NCBI RefSeq assembly: GCF_000002515.2
Contig: NC_006038.1
Span: 62,001-126,000, forward strand
Source of the DNA: Kluyveromyces lactis
Lineage: Eukaryota > Ascomycota > Saccharomycetes > Saccharomycetales > Saccharomycetaceae
Length of the DNA stretch: 64,000 nucleotides
Direction: 5' to 3'
Shown here: one piece after another, positions 1 through 9,669 of the stretch
Layout: every line of letters begins with the position of its first letter
Numbering within the stretch: position 1 is the stretch's first letter
Notes under the pieces: generated by a model
Told to the model about the DNA's origin: nothing
Databases searched by the model: none
Seen by the model: only the letters and a program-made list of their open reading frames with translations
Translations under genes and position numbers: made by a program

Positions 1-254
1 ATACAATTCACAATCGATTGGATATGTGCTAATGTCTCCTTTGTTTAAGTCTTTATTATTTTGGTTTCTAATGTGAAGGTAGTCCATTTTTTGTTATCAT
101 TTCTGTCAACTTTCAAAGGAAAAAAGGTCGAAAATTAGGCAAACAAAAGAGGGATCTTCCCCTCTGCAAAGCAACGCTAAATATTAATATCAGCGTCAGA
201 CTAACGAGGGGGCAAGCTGTAGTCAAGCTGGTGACCAAAATTATTCTATTAATA

Positions 255-1982
255 ATGAATGTATTTGATGGATCTGACGAAGAGGACAACAATCCGTTCA
301 GTGGAACCACCCACCTTTATGCATCTGGGATAGCGGCTGTAACAGATGGTCCCGACGATTATGACTTCACGGAGCCATCAATAAATGGTAGCAGTGACGA
401 GAATGCTCAATCCAATGCAGTAGCTGAACCGATCGAGGAAACTGACGAGCCAGCCGAGGAAATTGACGATGATACATTACAGACTTGGAGATTTGCTAGT
501 GCTGAACTTTCGAGGTCCAGTGCGTTTGAGACTTCGTATACGAACCTTTTAGGGCAAGGCAAAAATCCAGAAGTAATACGTATTGTTGATGCAGGCCAAT
601 ATAGAGACATTTATGGCAAATATGCAATCGGTTATAAGATCGAATTTGGAGGCATTGTGGTAACTAGGAGATATTCTGAATTCGACTCATTAAGGCAATC
701 TTTATGCAGGTTGTTACCTACAATTATTATACCACCCATTCCTTCAAAGCACCCCATTATAAAGTATTTGTTCAATCCTTTGCATGCAAAGAAGGATATC
801 AAAATTATAGAAAGAAGACAGAGGCTATTATCAAGGTTTTTAAATAACTGCCATAAAGTGAGAGAGATAAGGAATCATATCGTGTTTCAAAAATTCTTGA
901 ATCCAGAATATTTCTGGAAGGAAGTTTTAAATACCCCACCGATCTCAATCCTACCAATGAATAATCTTTTAGCGCCTCCATTAAATCCCACGAAACCAAG
1001 CCCCATACATTTATTATTGCCAACACCTACGGTGCTGACAATGCGTAAGCATGAACAATTGATAGGCCGGAACGATGTGATGGAGATCAAGTTCGCGGAT
1101 TACGATTCAGATCTCATCAGGTACAAGGCGATCCTACAACCTTTGAACAAGACCGTTAGAAGTATAAGGTCGAATATTCAAACTTATTCGGCTGTTTTAT
1201 CTGAACTCGGCGCGTATTTCAACGCGTTCAGTCTAGAGAATAGCGTGTTTCAAGTGAGTGCATTATTTGAACAAATGAATCGTCTATCGATGGGAATAGA
1301 GAAGACAGGTCAAGCAATCGATGTGAATTATGTTAGTGCAGAGATATTTAGTGAAGCAATCATGATCAGTCTAGAAGAGGGAAGCAAAGAAATGCTTCAG
1401 TTCATTCATGAAGCACAAAGAGTTCTTCACTTCAGAAATTTCAAGCAAGAACAATTTTACACAATTGAAACTACGATAAAGAAGAGGAAAGATAGAATCC
1501 GTGAATTGAAAGAGGCAGACCTACAAGCTGTACGATTGGGCGAGGCATTGAAATTAAATGCAGAGGAATCACCCACCGTTGCTCAAGTTATGGACTCCAT
1601 GACGCGTAAGTCAGCAAACAAGAATCACACGGACAAACAGATAATGGGGCTTTTCAGGTCATCAGCATCTCCAAACAACAAGTCTGGATCTGATTCGATT
1701 TCAAGTGAAGTCGAACCTCATCTTCTAACTAAAGACGAACGGGTTGTACAGGTAAACAAACTAGAAAAGGAACTTGAAAAACTGAATGAATGTTTCAAAC
1801 TCATCGAAAAGGACTTACAACAAGTCAATGAGTCAATGGATAACTCTTTGAATAACTTAGAGAAATATTTCCATGAGAAGTGGTTCCTCATTTTCCGCGA
1901 ACTAGCCCACAATATAACATCATGGTTAAAGGATTGTTCAGAGTCTTGGAAAAATGCCAAACAGTCTATAGATAGCATATAA
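255..1982 (+). CDS. SNX41: Sorting nexin Snx41 (PX-BAR)
   Basis: Endosomal sorting nexin that binds phosphatidylinositol 3-phosphate. In S. cerevisiae it works with Snx4 to return SNAREs from endosomes to the Golgi. The 575-residue product has an acidic N-terminus, a PX domain at about residues 105-217 with the lipid-binding motif RRYSEF at 138-143 and a proline-rich PxxP loop, then a long helical BAR-like region to the C-terminus. The frame is open from a GTG at 231, but the first ATG is at 255 and gives MNVFDGSDEEDNNPF, similar to the start I recall for S. cerevisiae Snx41, so I use 255. Its close paralogue Atg20 is the main alternative; the neighbour RPN9 (YDR427W next to YDR425W) decides for SNX41. 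No intron is needed. Confidence 0.93.
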   Translation: MNVFDGSDEEDNNPFSGTTHLYASGIAAVTDGPDDYDFTEPSINGSSDENAQSNAVAEPIEETDEPAEEIDDDTLQTWRFASAELSRSSAFETSYTNLLGQGKNPEVIRIVDAGQYRDIYGKYAIGYKIEFGGIVVTRRYSEFDSLRQSLCRLLPTIIIPPIPSKHPIIKYLFNPLHAKKDIKIIERRQRLLSRFLNNCHKVREIRNHIVFQKFLNPEYFWKEVLNTPPISILPMNNLLAPPLNPTKPSPIHLLLPTPTVLTMRKHEQLIGRNDVMEIKFADYDSDLIRYKAILQPLNKTVRSIRSNIQTYSAVLSELGAYFNAFSLENSVFQVSALFEQMNRLSMGIEKTGQAIDVNYVSAEIFSEAIMISLEEGSKEMLQFIHEAQRVLHFRNFKQEQFYTIETTIKKRKDRIRELKEADLQAVRLGEALKLNAEESPTVAQVMDSMTRKSANKNHTDKQIMGLFRSSASPNNKSGSDSISSEVEPHLLTKDERVVQVNKLEKELEKLNECFKLIEKDLQQVNESMDNSLNNLEKYFHEKWFLIFRELAHNITSWLKDCSESWKNAKQSIDSI

Positions 1983-2283
1983 AAGGTTTATATCTCAAAA
2001 AGAAAGGCATGAAGTATTGCATTGAACTACATTATTTGATGATGAAAGTGCAGATGGAGATGATTTGCTGTCACATATCTAGTTCATCCACTTCTCACAG
2101 CATTTGTTTGGAGAATTGTCATTATTAACGACTTTCATGCTTCGATTGACGTTTTGTAAATATGAAATATATAGATCGATACACCTTCTGAAATGTAAGG
2201 TGGCGAACAGAATATTAAAGATTATAGATTAAGGCATACATCGCACGACTAACAGCACTTCAGCAAGCTTAAATAGTCAAAAT
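1983..2283. other. SNX41-RPN9 spacer
   Basis: Same-strand spacer of about 300 bases. It holds the SNX41 3' end and the RPN9 promoter with a PACE-like site (listed separately). No open frame of note. Confidence 0.7.
2199..2207 (+). promoter_or_regulatory. PACE-like Rpn4 site upstream of RPN9
   Basis: GGTGGCGAA lies about 77 bases before the RPN9 ATG. It is one base from the proteasome-associated control element GGTGGCAAA, bound by Rpn4 in S. cerevisiae to co-regulate proteasome genes. Position, orientation and the downstream gene all fit; binding is inferred. Confidence 0.75.
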
Positions 2284-3468
2284 ATGACACACGAAATTGA
2301 CACCATATTATCTACATTGAAGCAGGAAGTCAATAGTGAATTGGCCCCATTATTCGACGATTTTGAAGACTTGTATGAGAGGAAGCTATGGCATCAGTTA
2401 ACTGAGAAGCTAGCGATTTTTTTCCATGATAGCAAATCAGAATCGTTCAGACTTCGCCTTTATACCCAATTTGTCAGTAAGTTCATTGACAAGATAAACC
2501 AATTGAATGTTGTTGAGTTTTTGTTGCAAGCATTACAAGAAAACGATGACACAGAAGAATCATTACAATATCTAAAGGATCTTCAAAAGGAATTCAAAGA
2601 AATTGATGAAAAGAAGCAAAGAAACGATGGTTTAAAACCTCATGTAAATGGGAACTTGTTGTTAGATATTGAGATTGCTCGTGTGAAATTGGAAAAGGGG
2701 GACCTAGTTGAGGTCAGAGACATCCTAGACGCTATTGGGAAAACACTTGATGTTCAAGATTCGGTACCTCTCAGAGTTACCGGTGCCTACTACTCGTGTA
2801 ACGCTTCCTATTACCAAGTAAAGAAAGACTTCAACAATTTCTATTATACCAGTCTTTTATATCTCTCAACAATCACTTCGGAAGAACAACAGCAGCGATT
2901 GACACAACTCGAACAACAACAATTGGCATACAATTTGTGCATTGCAGCATTGTTAGGTGACAATATCTATAATTTCGGTGAACTACTTCAGCATCCAATT
3001 ATTTCAAGTATTTCAAACGATAAAGAATACGAATGGTTATTCAGATTCTTGAACGCATTAACTGAAGGGGATTTCCAAAAGTTTGATCAAATTTCAAAAG
3101 AAAGAATTCCCAAGGTACCAATCTTAGCTCAACATGAGTCATTCTTGAGACAAAAGATTTGTTTGATGACTCTAGTAGAAAGCGTGTTTGCAAAGTCTAT
3201 CAGAACGTTGTCTTTCCGCGATATTGCAGATGCCACATTTTTACCTATCGACAGTGTTGAACATTTAGTAATGAGAAGTATCAGCTTAGGATTGTTGAAG
3301 GGATCAATAGATCAAGTCCAACAATTGGTTACAATTACGTGGGTTCAGCCTAGGATCATCAACCAAGAGCAAATTAAAAAAATGAAAGATAACTTGATAA
3401 AATGGCAAGATGAAGTGTCGAAATTGGGTAATAAGATTGAAGGAAGGGGTAAAAGTATTTGGGTATAA
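2284..3468 (+). CDS. RPN9: 26S proteasome lid subunit Rpn9
   Basis: Non-catalytic subunit of the 19S regulatory particle lid, needed for assembly and stability of the 26S proteasome. The 394-residue product matches the usual length (393 in S. cerevisiae). The N-terminal two thirds is helical-repeat in character; the C-terminal PCI domain covers roughly residues 200-360 with the winged-helix stretch around SFRDIADATFLPIDSVEHLV. The ATG at 2284 is the first in frame and follows an A-rich leader. In S. cerevisiae the next gene is BNA7, which is not found here; TIF35 follows directly, convergent. Confidence 0.97.
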   Translation: MTHEIDTILSTLKQEVNSELAPLFDDFEDLYERKLWHQLTEKLAIFFHDSKSESFRLRLYTQFVSKFIDKINQLNVVEFLLQALQENDDTEESLQYLKDLQKEFKEIDEKKQRNDGLKPHVNGNLLLDIEIARVKLEKGDLVEVRDILDAIGKTLDVQDSVPLRVTGAYYSCNASYYQVKKDFNNFYYTSLLYLSTITSEEQQQRLTQLEQQQLAYNLCIAALLGDNIYNFGELLQHPIISSISNDKEYEWLFRFLNALTEGDFQKFDQISKERIPKVPILAQHESFLRQKICLMTLVESVFAKSIRTLSFRDIADATFLPIDSVEHLVMRSISLGLLKGSIDQVQQLVTITWVQPRIINQEQIKKMKDNLIKWQDEVSKLGNKIEGRGKSIWV

Positions 3469-3982
3469 TGCTTAAGTATCGTCACATATTATATACTACG
3501 TACATCCGCTTAATATCTATGAAAAACGAAATCCACCAACATGTTTCATTGATCGGTTTGAATTTCTGAAAGAGTTAGACGATATATCTTGGAGTTTGTA
3601 ATATACAGGTAGATACGTAACACACATAGTACTCGAATGTAGTAATTATACACATATGCTATTGTATCGTTCGAGAGCAAAATGGGTCAAAGAATGTCAT
3701 ATAATATAACCGTATGATGCTGAGTGATATGCTCATTTGTTCAACCAGGAAGTAAGATTATTAGGATACACATACGTCACGCTACGCAGAGATATCCCAT
3801 GTTATGAAAGGAATGGGATAAATTGTAGGGAACAAATAAGCTGTAAGATAAGATGCAACAACTTTGAAGGTAGAAGTAAAGAGACCTTGGTATTGAAATA
3901 ATGGGTTTAGAACTTAGTTTTGAAGTAGTTTTTCTCTTCAAAAAATACTATATCAGTTTGATCAGCGAGTTCTTACAGTTTA
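3469..3982. other. RPN9-TIF35 convergent spacer, BNA7 absent
   Basis: About 510 bases between two convergent genes. In S. cerevisiae the kynurenine formamidase gene BNA7 (YDR428C) sits here. I see no open frame long enough for it or for a clear remnant; only AT-rich 3' flanking sequence. Confidence 0.7.
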
Positions 3983-4792
3983 TCATTCTTCTTTCTTTGG
4001 TTTTGGCTTAGACCATTCTGCGTGTAACATGAAATTCATGAAACCTCTGCCTTCCAATAATTTCAAAGCTTGAGCAGCAATTTCTTCAGTTTGGAAAGTA
4101 ACGTAAGCAACACCACGGGATCTACCAGTTTCTGGGTTCTTGACGACGAATACTCTAGGAATCTCACCGAATGGGAAGAGTAATTCTCTTTTAAGCACTT
4201 CTTCATCTGCAAGTTCGTTAACCTGGGTCAATCTAATAGTCTTTGCATCATCACGTTCTCTTTGGTCTTGGTAAGCATTAGAAGATGGATCACGAGCACC
4301 AGCACGTAGGGATGGTGGCACGTATCTGCCAGAGCCAGAGCCTCCTTGAGCGCTCATATCTCCACCACCGATAGCCGGGTCTAAACCAGCAGATGTAGTA
4401 GGTTTCTTTCCCAAAGTGTCTTTGTACGGACAATGCATGGTGAAATGCGCACCACCACAAATTCTACAAGTAATTACCTTTTGAGTCGAGTTAGCAGCCT
4501 TCTCCTTTGCCTTTTCTTCTTCCATTTCCTTCCAGTTAGGAGACAAGTCTAACTCTAATTCTTCACCTAATTGAGTGGTTGAAATATCTGGTCCTGGGGC
4601 AGCTCCCTTATCAGCACCATATTTCTTCCAATTTCTTCTCAAGGCGATGTTCTTGTTAACTTTCTCGGTGACAGTAATTTCCTTAACCTTCTGCGTAACC
4701 TTGTACTTCTTACCATCTTGGATTTTGAAACTGATGACGGTTTTGGAACCATCGTCATTCTCGATGATTCTTGGTTCAGGAATAGCTGACAT
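3983..4792 (-). CDS. TIF35: Translation initiation factor eIF3g (Tif35)
   Basis: RNA-binding g subunit of eIF3, which recruits mRNA to the 43S complex and helps scanning and reinitiation. The 269-residue product has the conserved eIF3g N-terminal region, a zinc-knuckle-like cluster C109-x2-C112-x3-H116-x4-C121, a glycine-rich linker with the family motif YVPPSLRAGARDPSS, and a C-terminal RRM at about 185-262 with RNP1 RGVAYVTF. Length is close to the S. cerevisiae protein (274). The ATG at 4792 is preceded by an A-rich leader. A distal PAC/RRPE pair lies about 420 bases upstream. Confidence 0.97.
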   Translation of the reverse strand: MSAIPEPRIIENDDGSKTVISFKIQDGKKYKVTQKVKEITVTEKVNKNIALRRNWKKYGADKGAAPGPDISTTQLGEELELDLSPNWKEMEEEKAKEKAANSTQKVITCRICGGAHFTMHCPYKDTLGKKPTTSAGLDPAIGGGDMSAQGGSGSGRYVPPSLRAGARDPSSNAYQDQRERDDAKTIRLTQVNELADEEVLKRELLFPFGEIPRVFVVKNPETGRSRGVAYVTFQTEEIAAQALKLLEGRGFMNFMLHAEWSKPKPKKEE

Positions 4793-5214
4793 GTTGTGAA
4801 TCTTTGTATTATCTCCTTAAAAAAATAGGATTGTAGAAAAAATTCCTTTAATTTCTAGACGCGTGTTATACTATCAACAATTAAGAAGCCCAATTCTGAT
4901 TTGAGGTATGTCAAATATCCTCCTTTCAAGTTATGGGTCTGTAGATAATCTGATCGATATCAATTAATTCTCTTTGAAGAAAAAAACTTCGCACAGATGA
5001 TAGTCTCAAATTTTTGTTTCAGTTCTTTATTGAAACACGTAAATCGGATACACTTGGCGCAGTATACTCCTTTCTTCTATCAAACAGCTGGATGAAACCC
5101 TATGCACCTTCTAGGGTCACCTTACCATTACGTTTATTTTAGCAGGTAACTTAGAACTCATTTGAATTTCCATTTTTTTCTCTTCTCTTTCGCTGATTTT
5201 GCCTCTGTCTCTAT

Positions 5215-5246
5215 GCGATGAGCTTTGGAAAATTTTCAAAATTTTC
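5215..5246. promoter_or_regulatory. PAC plus tandem RRPE elements
   Basis: GCGATGAG at 5215-5222 is a perfect PAC motif (Dot6/Tod6 target in S. cerevisiae). AAAATTTTCA-type RRPE motifs (Stb3 target) follow at 5229-5237 and 5238-5246. The pair is the hallmark of ribosome-biogenesis genes, yet it sits mid-spacer, about 420 bases from TIF35 and 480 from MRPL39. Confidence 0.7.
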
Positions 5247-5427
5247 ATCAGTAATGTATATCGTGTTGCACGGGTGTAACAGAGATCCGTAAGCTCCAGC
5301 ACTAATTAGTTACCTTAATTATACCGTACTGTGTACACCAATCAATTCAGTTAATACCTTCTTGTTGATAAAAGCGTAGAGTAACTATATGCGAATACTT
5401 AACTTGACTTGTGAATATGTATCTGTT

Positions 5428-5435
5428 TCACGTGA
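5428..5435. promoter_or_regulatory. E-box TCACGTGA (Cbf1-type)
   Basis: Palindromic CACGTG in the preferred Cbf1 context, about 290 bases upstream of MRPL39. The assignment to Cbf1 is by motif only. Confidence 0.5.
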
Positions 5436-5722
5436 TATGAAGTACGGATCATTTTTATGTATATTGCATATTCATCAAAACGTATGTAGTGATTTGACAA
5501 AATTTTGATTATCCATTACTTCTTCTTTAGCAATGTATCCGACCCAATCAATACTGAAAGTAGTGGGAGTTCATCAATTTCTGCATAGGACGGTGTATCA
5601 TCGGAAAGTATTAAGGGCAGAAAGTAATATTATCCTGCGTACTTCTCTGTCTCAAATTCAAATTCAAGGAATTTCACAGAGCTAAGGATATCATATATAA
5701 ACTGCAAACGAACAGGAAAACG

Positions 5723-5938
5723 ATGGCCAAGGCTAAGACAAAGACTACAGTTATCAAACTGATATCAACTGCTATGACAGGTGTGAGCCGTCATGTCACG
5801 ATAAATAGAGCTGCACCATTAGTGACGCAGGTGAGGTACGACCCTGTAGCTAAACGTCATGTTTTGTTCAAAGAGGCCAAGAAAAGAAAGGTTGCAGAGA
5901 GGAAACCATTGGACTTCTTACGTACCGCAAGACGTTAA
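5723..5938 (+). CDS. MRPL39: Mitochondrial ribosomal protein bL33m (Mrpl39)
   Basis: Small protein of the large mitoribosomal subunit, homologous to bacterial L33. The 71-residue product is nearly identical to S. cerevisiae Mrpl39 from [19 protein letters not shown] to the C-terminal FLRTA. It is very basic and starts [12 protein letters not shown], typical of bL33. No separate cleavable presequence is apparent, as usual for this protein. It lies between TIF35 and SPT5, in the order YML009C-YML010C. Confidence 0.96.
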   Translation: MAKAKTKTTVIKLISTAMTGVSRHVTINRAAPLVTQVRYDPVAKRHVLFKEAKKRKVAERKPLDFLRTARR

Positions 5939-6241
5939 TGAATTGTATTTAACAATTTAACCACACCATTTGCATGTATATAGAAAACACTCACACTGCA
6001 ATAACTACCGTTGAAATAGACGTGATTTAAGAGTTCTATAGTAGTATCGGTTTGTAGTAAAGAAACGAAATTTTTAACTAAATTACATTTACTTAATTCA
6101 CTTATTTAATTGGTTTCTGAGACTAATTTGGGCAAGACTATATATACAACATCCACATCGCGTGGAGTAATTTGGAGATAATAAGATGAACAATTGATAG
6201 GTTTGTAAATTATCGTGAGGCAATAACTTGTATGATTATTT
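5939..6241. other. MRPL39-SPT5 convergent spacer
   Basis: About 300 AT-rich bases between convergent 3' ends. Nothing beyond likely polyadenylation signals. Confidence 0.6.
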
Positions 6242-9200
6242 CTAATTATTTCCACCCCACGTACTTCCACCACCTCTAGCATCCTGATTACCCCAAGCAG
6301 ATCTATTGCCGCTATTGTTGTGTTGGGATGCATTGCCCCATGCGGATCTCTCTCCTGAGTTATGCTGCGATTGATTGTTACCCCAAGTGGAACTTCCACC
6401 GGTGTTTTTAGATCGTTGTGATTTATTACCACTGCCACCCCAGGCAGAGACACCTCCCTGGTTACCACCCCAGGTAGAAGTACCTCCATAGCTTGATTTA
6501 TTGCCACCGCCCCAGGCAGAAGCTGCTCCTGATTCTCCGCTTGCTGCCCAAGAAGAGGCGCCTCCATAACTAGATTTATTACCCCAAGTGGACGCACCAC
6601 CCCAAGTTGATGTAGCACCTTGCCCACCCCAGGTGGAAGTGTTTCCAGCAGCTCCACCCCAGGCAGAAGCACCACCAGGGCCTTGTCCGCCCCATGTCGA
6701 AGCACCACCCCAGGATGAAGTTCCTCCGTTCTGGCCAACCGCAGGAGTTTTACCGCCATCAAATGCATTCCAACCAGGAGTCATTCCACCAGGAAGTTGT
6801 TGCGGAGTGTTCGTTGCCACCGCACCACCGGCAGCCATGTGTCTTGGTGCACTGACATAGCTTGGGCCCAATCTGGTATGTGGAGTTCTACCACGTCTAC
6901 TAACAAGTTCATCGTATGTTATACCTTCACCACCTTCATGACTGAAGTAAGTAAGTTTTCTTTTGTCTATTGTAATATGCTTATTTTTGGAGTGCAATTC
7001 AATAGTAGCCTTATCTCCATTGACGTCTTTGACAATACCCAACTGCCCCTTGTATCCCGCAGAACGTATCCTAACAGTTTTGTTCAAAGCGACGTCACGG
7101 CCAACTAACCGCGTCTGCTGAGTAGTTTGTGGTGGTCCCATCTTAGACGCAATATTTGGATTTATTTTAGATAAATCCAATGCTGACGACATCAAGTTTT
7201 CTTTTGAGGCGACAGCCTCGACATTCATTGGATTAACAACGAAAACACCGGCATTTTCCGTTATTGTTTTCGATCTAATGAAAATATGTTGGTTTTGAAC
7301 GTAGAGTACTTGTCCCTCTCTACGGGAACCGATCTTTTCTCTTACTACATCGCCAATTTTTATTTCTCTACCATTACCATCGACAGCAGCTACTTTCGCT
7401 CTTGCTACATTGATCTTGGCAAGAATTGAGCCTTTAGTAACAGTAGCCACTTTACCGGAGTCGTCAATAATCTTGAAAATATCATGTCCAGCCTGGATCA
7501 CACATGCCACGTTTTTGGCACTTAACTCAACAATGTCATGTAGAGCGTACTCGCTTGATGTCGGAGTAGAATCCATAGATTTACTCAAGTTATTCGCAGA
7601 GATTGTCAAATTTTCTCTAGTTTGGTCAGAAACAAATGTGACTTGACCGTTCTGCACCAAAAGAACCAAACCAGCGTTACCTTCATGTTCACCAGCTATT
7701 ACTGTGACATGGTCACCAAGTTCGAAAATTTTTCTTAGAGATGCAATTGGGAACTCTAATGATTTATCTGAAAAGCCCGATAGTTTAACGCTGATGACGT
7801 CTTTAGAACTTCTAGTCACCACACCTCTAGATCCACGTTGTTCCCCGGTCAACACTTCAACACGGTCACCTGGTTGAAACATAGCTTTAGAAGCTTGAGC
7901 TTTTTTCATAGTTTGAGCAATAGCTGCTAGATCGACATCACCTTCTTTACTGCCGAACCTTGATAATTCTTCCACCGTAGGTTGGATATTCTTTGTATCA
8001 AGATACTGAATCTTAAAAGATTTGAAAAGATAACCGTCAACATAATCTTCCTTCCTGTAAGTGAAGTGCCTGTCATCTCTTTTGAATAAGTTGGCTTGGT
8101 CTAACCTTAATGCCATAGTAGGGTTAAATAATTGAGGAGGAGGCCTACTAGCAAACGTTGCTCTCTTTGCCTTTCTCTGATTTGTATCTGGGTCGATTTC
8201 GTCATTTTTACCGTAGTCTAATCTGGGTACAATCTTTAATAGAGCTTCTAAGTTGTTCTGACTAATTTGATCAATGACTGCCAAATCATTCTTATAAATA
8301 CCCCTTTTAATTCTAACATAAGAACCAACATCAAGTCTCACTTCATCTGACTTGGTAGGCTTTAATAGTAAAGGTAGTTCTTGCACGGGAATCAAAAGCT
8401 TTTGATTAGAATAGACATCTGGAACACCGTTGACAAATTTTTCGATAACAGATTGTTTTGGAGCTTCGATATAGATTCTTCCTGTGTAATTGTCTCTTTG
8501 GAAGATGGACAGAATCTTTAATTTTTTAGAGCCCATAGATTTATCCAAGTTAAACTTCTTATTTAGCAACTTTCTCACTAGTTCTTTCTCCTTCCCTGGT
8601 CTACAACGAACGGACCAAATAATAGCAGTATCAACACTTGGTAACATAAACCTCTGAGGTACATACCCACCTTGAGTTTGTACACGGTAATCTTTGGAAG
8701 AGTCACGACCATAACGTTTCTTGAAGTCTTCAGCGATCTTGTGCATGTCTTCATCCGCAGTTTTTTGAAGATTTTGATCTAATTCTCTATGCAGTCTGTC
8801 ATCAACTCTACCACCACGATCCTCTTCGTCTTCTTCGTCACCGCGAGTAATGAAACCTTCACGAACTAGTTCTGAATCTTCTTCATCTTCTTCGTCGTCT
8901 TCGTCTTCACTGACTTCGGCTTCAATATCCAAGAATCTGTTTCTTTCACGACGTTGCTTCTTCCTATATGATTCGACATCTTCATCTTCGTCATCGTCAT
9001 CGTCATTGTCATCGTCGTCATTGTCATCTTCATCATCTTCATCGTCTTTGTTTTCTTGACTGTTTTCTTGATTGTTCCCTTGATTTCCCCTAATTGGACT
9101 ATCTTCAGTAGCCTCTGTCTTTGGTTTAGAATCAGTAGGAGCGTCCTTTAACTGATCGACAGATGCAGAGTTGTTTTCAGAACTCCCATCAACTTCATCG

Positions 9201-9352
9201 ATAGTTCTTTTCTTGCCTCCAACCACATCTGTAGAATCAGACGAAGATGAAGTAGAGTTATGCTCCTTATCTTGACTCTCAACTGACCCAGAAACTGTTT
9301 CAGGTACAGAAACAGCCTCTGCTTTATCGGATTCCTCAGCAGTACCGCTCAT
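6242..9352 (-). CDS. SPT5: Transcription elongation factor Spt5
   Basis: Large subunit of DSIF (Spt4-Spt5), which clamps RNA polymerase II and I and couples elongation to capping and chromatin factors. The 1036-residue product has a strongly acidic N-terminus (runs of D/E around 102-160), an NGN domain at about 237-325, KOW modules near 342, 496, 546, 667 and 756, and a C-terminal repeat region from about 878 to the end. The repeats are S[TA]WGG units, the type phosphorylated by Bur1 in S. cerevisiae. Length is close to the S. cerevisiae protein (1063). Low-complexity coding produces long false frames on the other strand at both ends. Confidence 0.98.
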   Translation of the reverse strand: MSGTAEESDKAEAVSVPETVSGSVESQDKEHNSTSSSSDSTDVVGGKKRTIDEVDGSSENNSASVDQLKDAPTDSKPKTEATEDSPIRGNQGNNQENSQENKDDEDDEDDNDDDDNDDDDDEDEDVESYRKKQRRERNRFLDIEAEVSEDEDDEEDEEDSELVREGFITRGDEEDEEDRGGRVDDRLHRELDQNLQKTADEDMHKIAEDFKKRYGRDSSKDYRVQTQGGYVPQRFMLPSVDTAIIWSVRCRPGKEKELVRKLLNKKFNLDKSMGSKKLKILSIFQRDNYTGRIYIEAPKQSVIEKFVNGVPDVYSNQKLLIPVQELPLLLKPTKSDEVRLDVGSYVRIKRGIYKNDLAVIDQISQNNLEALLKIVPRLDYGKNDEIDPDTNQRKAKRATFASRPPPQLFNPTMALRLDQANLFKRDDRHFTYRKEDYVDGYLFKSFKIQYLDTKNIQPTVEELSRFGSKEGDVDLAAIAQTMKKAQASKAMFQPGDRVEVLTGEQRGSRGVVTRSSKDVISVKLSGFSDKSLEFPIASLRKIFELGDHVTVIAGEHEGNAGLVLLVQNGQVTFVSDQTRENLTISANNLSKSMDSTPTSSEYALHDIVELSAKNVACVIQAGHDIFKIIDDSGKVATVTKGSILAKINVARAKVAAVDGNGREIKIGDVVREKIGSRREGQVLYVQNQHIFIRSKTITENAGVFVVNPMNVEAVASKENLMSSALDLSKINPNIASKMGPPQTTQQTRLVGRDVALNKTVRIRSAGYKGQLGIVKDVNGDKATIELHSKNKHITIDKRKLTYFSHEGGEGITYDELVSRRGRTPHTRLGPSYVSAPRHMAAGGAVATNTPQQLPGGMTPGWNAFDGGKTPAVGQNGGTSSWGGASTWGGQGPGGASAWGGAAGNTSTWGGQGATSTWGGASTWGNKSSYGGASSWAASGESGAASAWGGGNKSSYGGTSTWGGNQGGVSAWGGSGNKSQRSKNTGGSSTWGNNQSQHNSGERSAWGNASQHNNSGNRSAWGNQDARGGGSTWGGNN

Positions 9353-9669
9353 GACGTCTTACTGACTGTTGCTTTGTATCGTGAATGCGAACTGTAATGC
9401 ATACTGATCATCATTACAACTTAGCGTGGACTACCATTTTTGTATTGAAAATTGGGAAGTTTAGATTGAAATTTTTCAAGGATCACAAATAGAGGGTAAC
9501 TCTCGCCTAAGTATTTCAAAAGTACTTAAGTAGCCGATGAATCAGTCTGCATCACTTCATAACGAACGGGCAGCTAGTACCTTATGTAGTCTTTAATATA
9601 TAACATCAGCTCTGGCTACGTTAAGGACAATATTAACCGATGAGTCATTGCTGACCAGATAATGTAGTT
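9353..9669. other. SPT5-RAD33 divergent promoter region
   Basis: Divergent spacer of 317 bases. TATATAA at 9597-9603, about 70 bases before RAD33, could be a TATA element. Nothing else stands out. Confidence 0.6.

Larger units (their letters stand above)
4793..5722. other. TIF35-MRPL39 divergent promoter region
   Basis: A 930-base divergent spacer. It contains a PAC element with two RRPE elements near its middle and a TCACGTGA box at 5428-5435 that suits Cbf1. No convincing frame; the short minus-strand frame at 5117-5302 resembles nothing I know. Confidence 0.7.

Noticed and set aside
231-254. Upstream extension of SNX41 from GTG
   Set aside because: Yeast nuclear genes start with ATG; the same reasoning moved the starts of TRM9, TAF11, YML020W, UNG1, DOT1, NSE5, YDR444W, DLD1 and ECM11 to the first ATG.
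6106-6768. Long minus-strand frame overlapping the SPT5 3' end
   Set aside because: It is another frame of the low-complexity SWGG repeat coding of SPT5.
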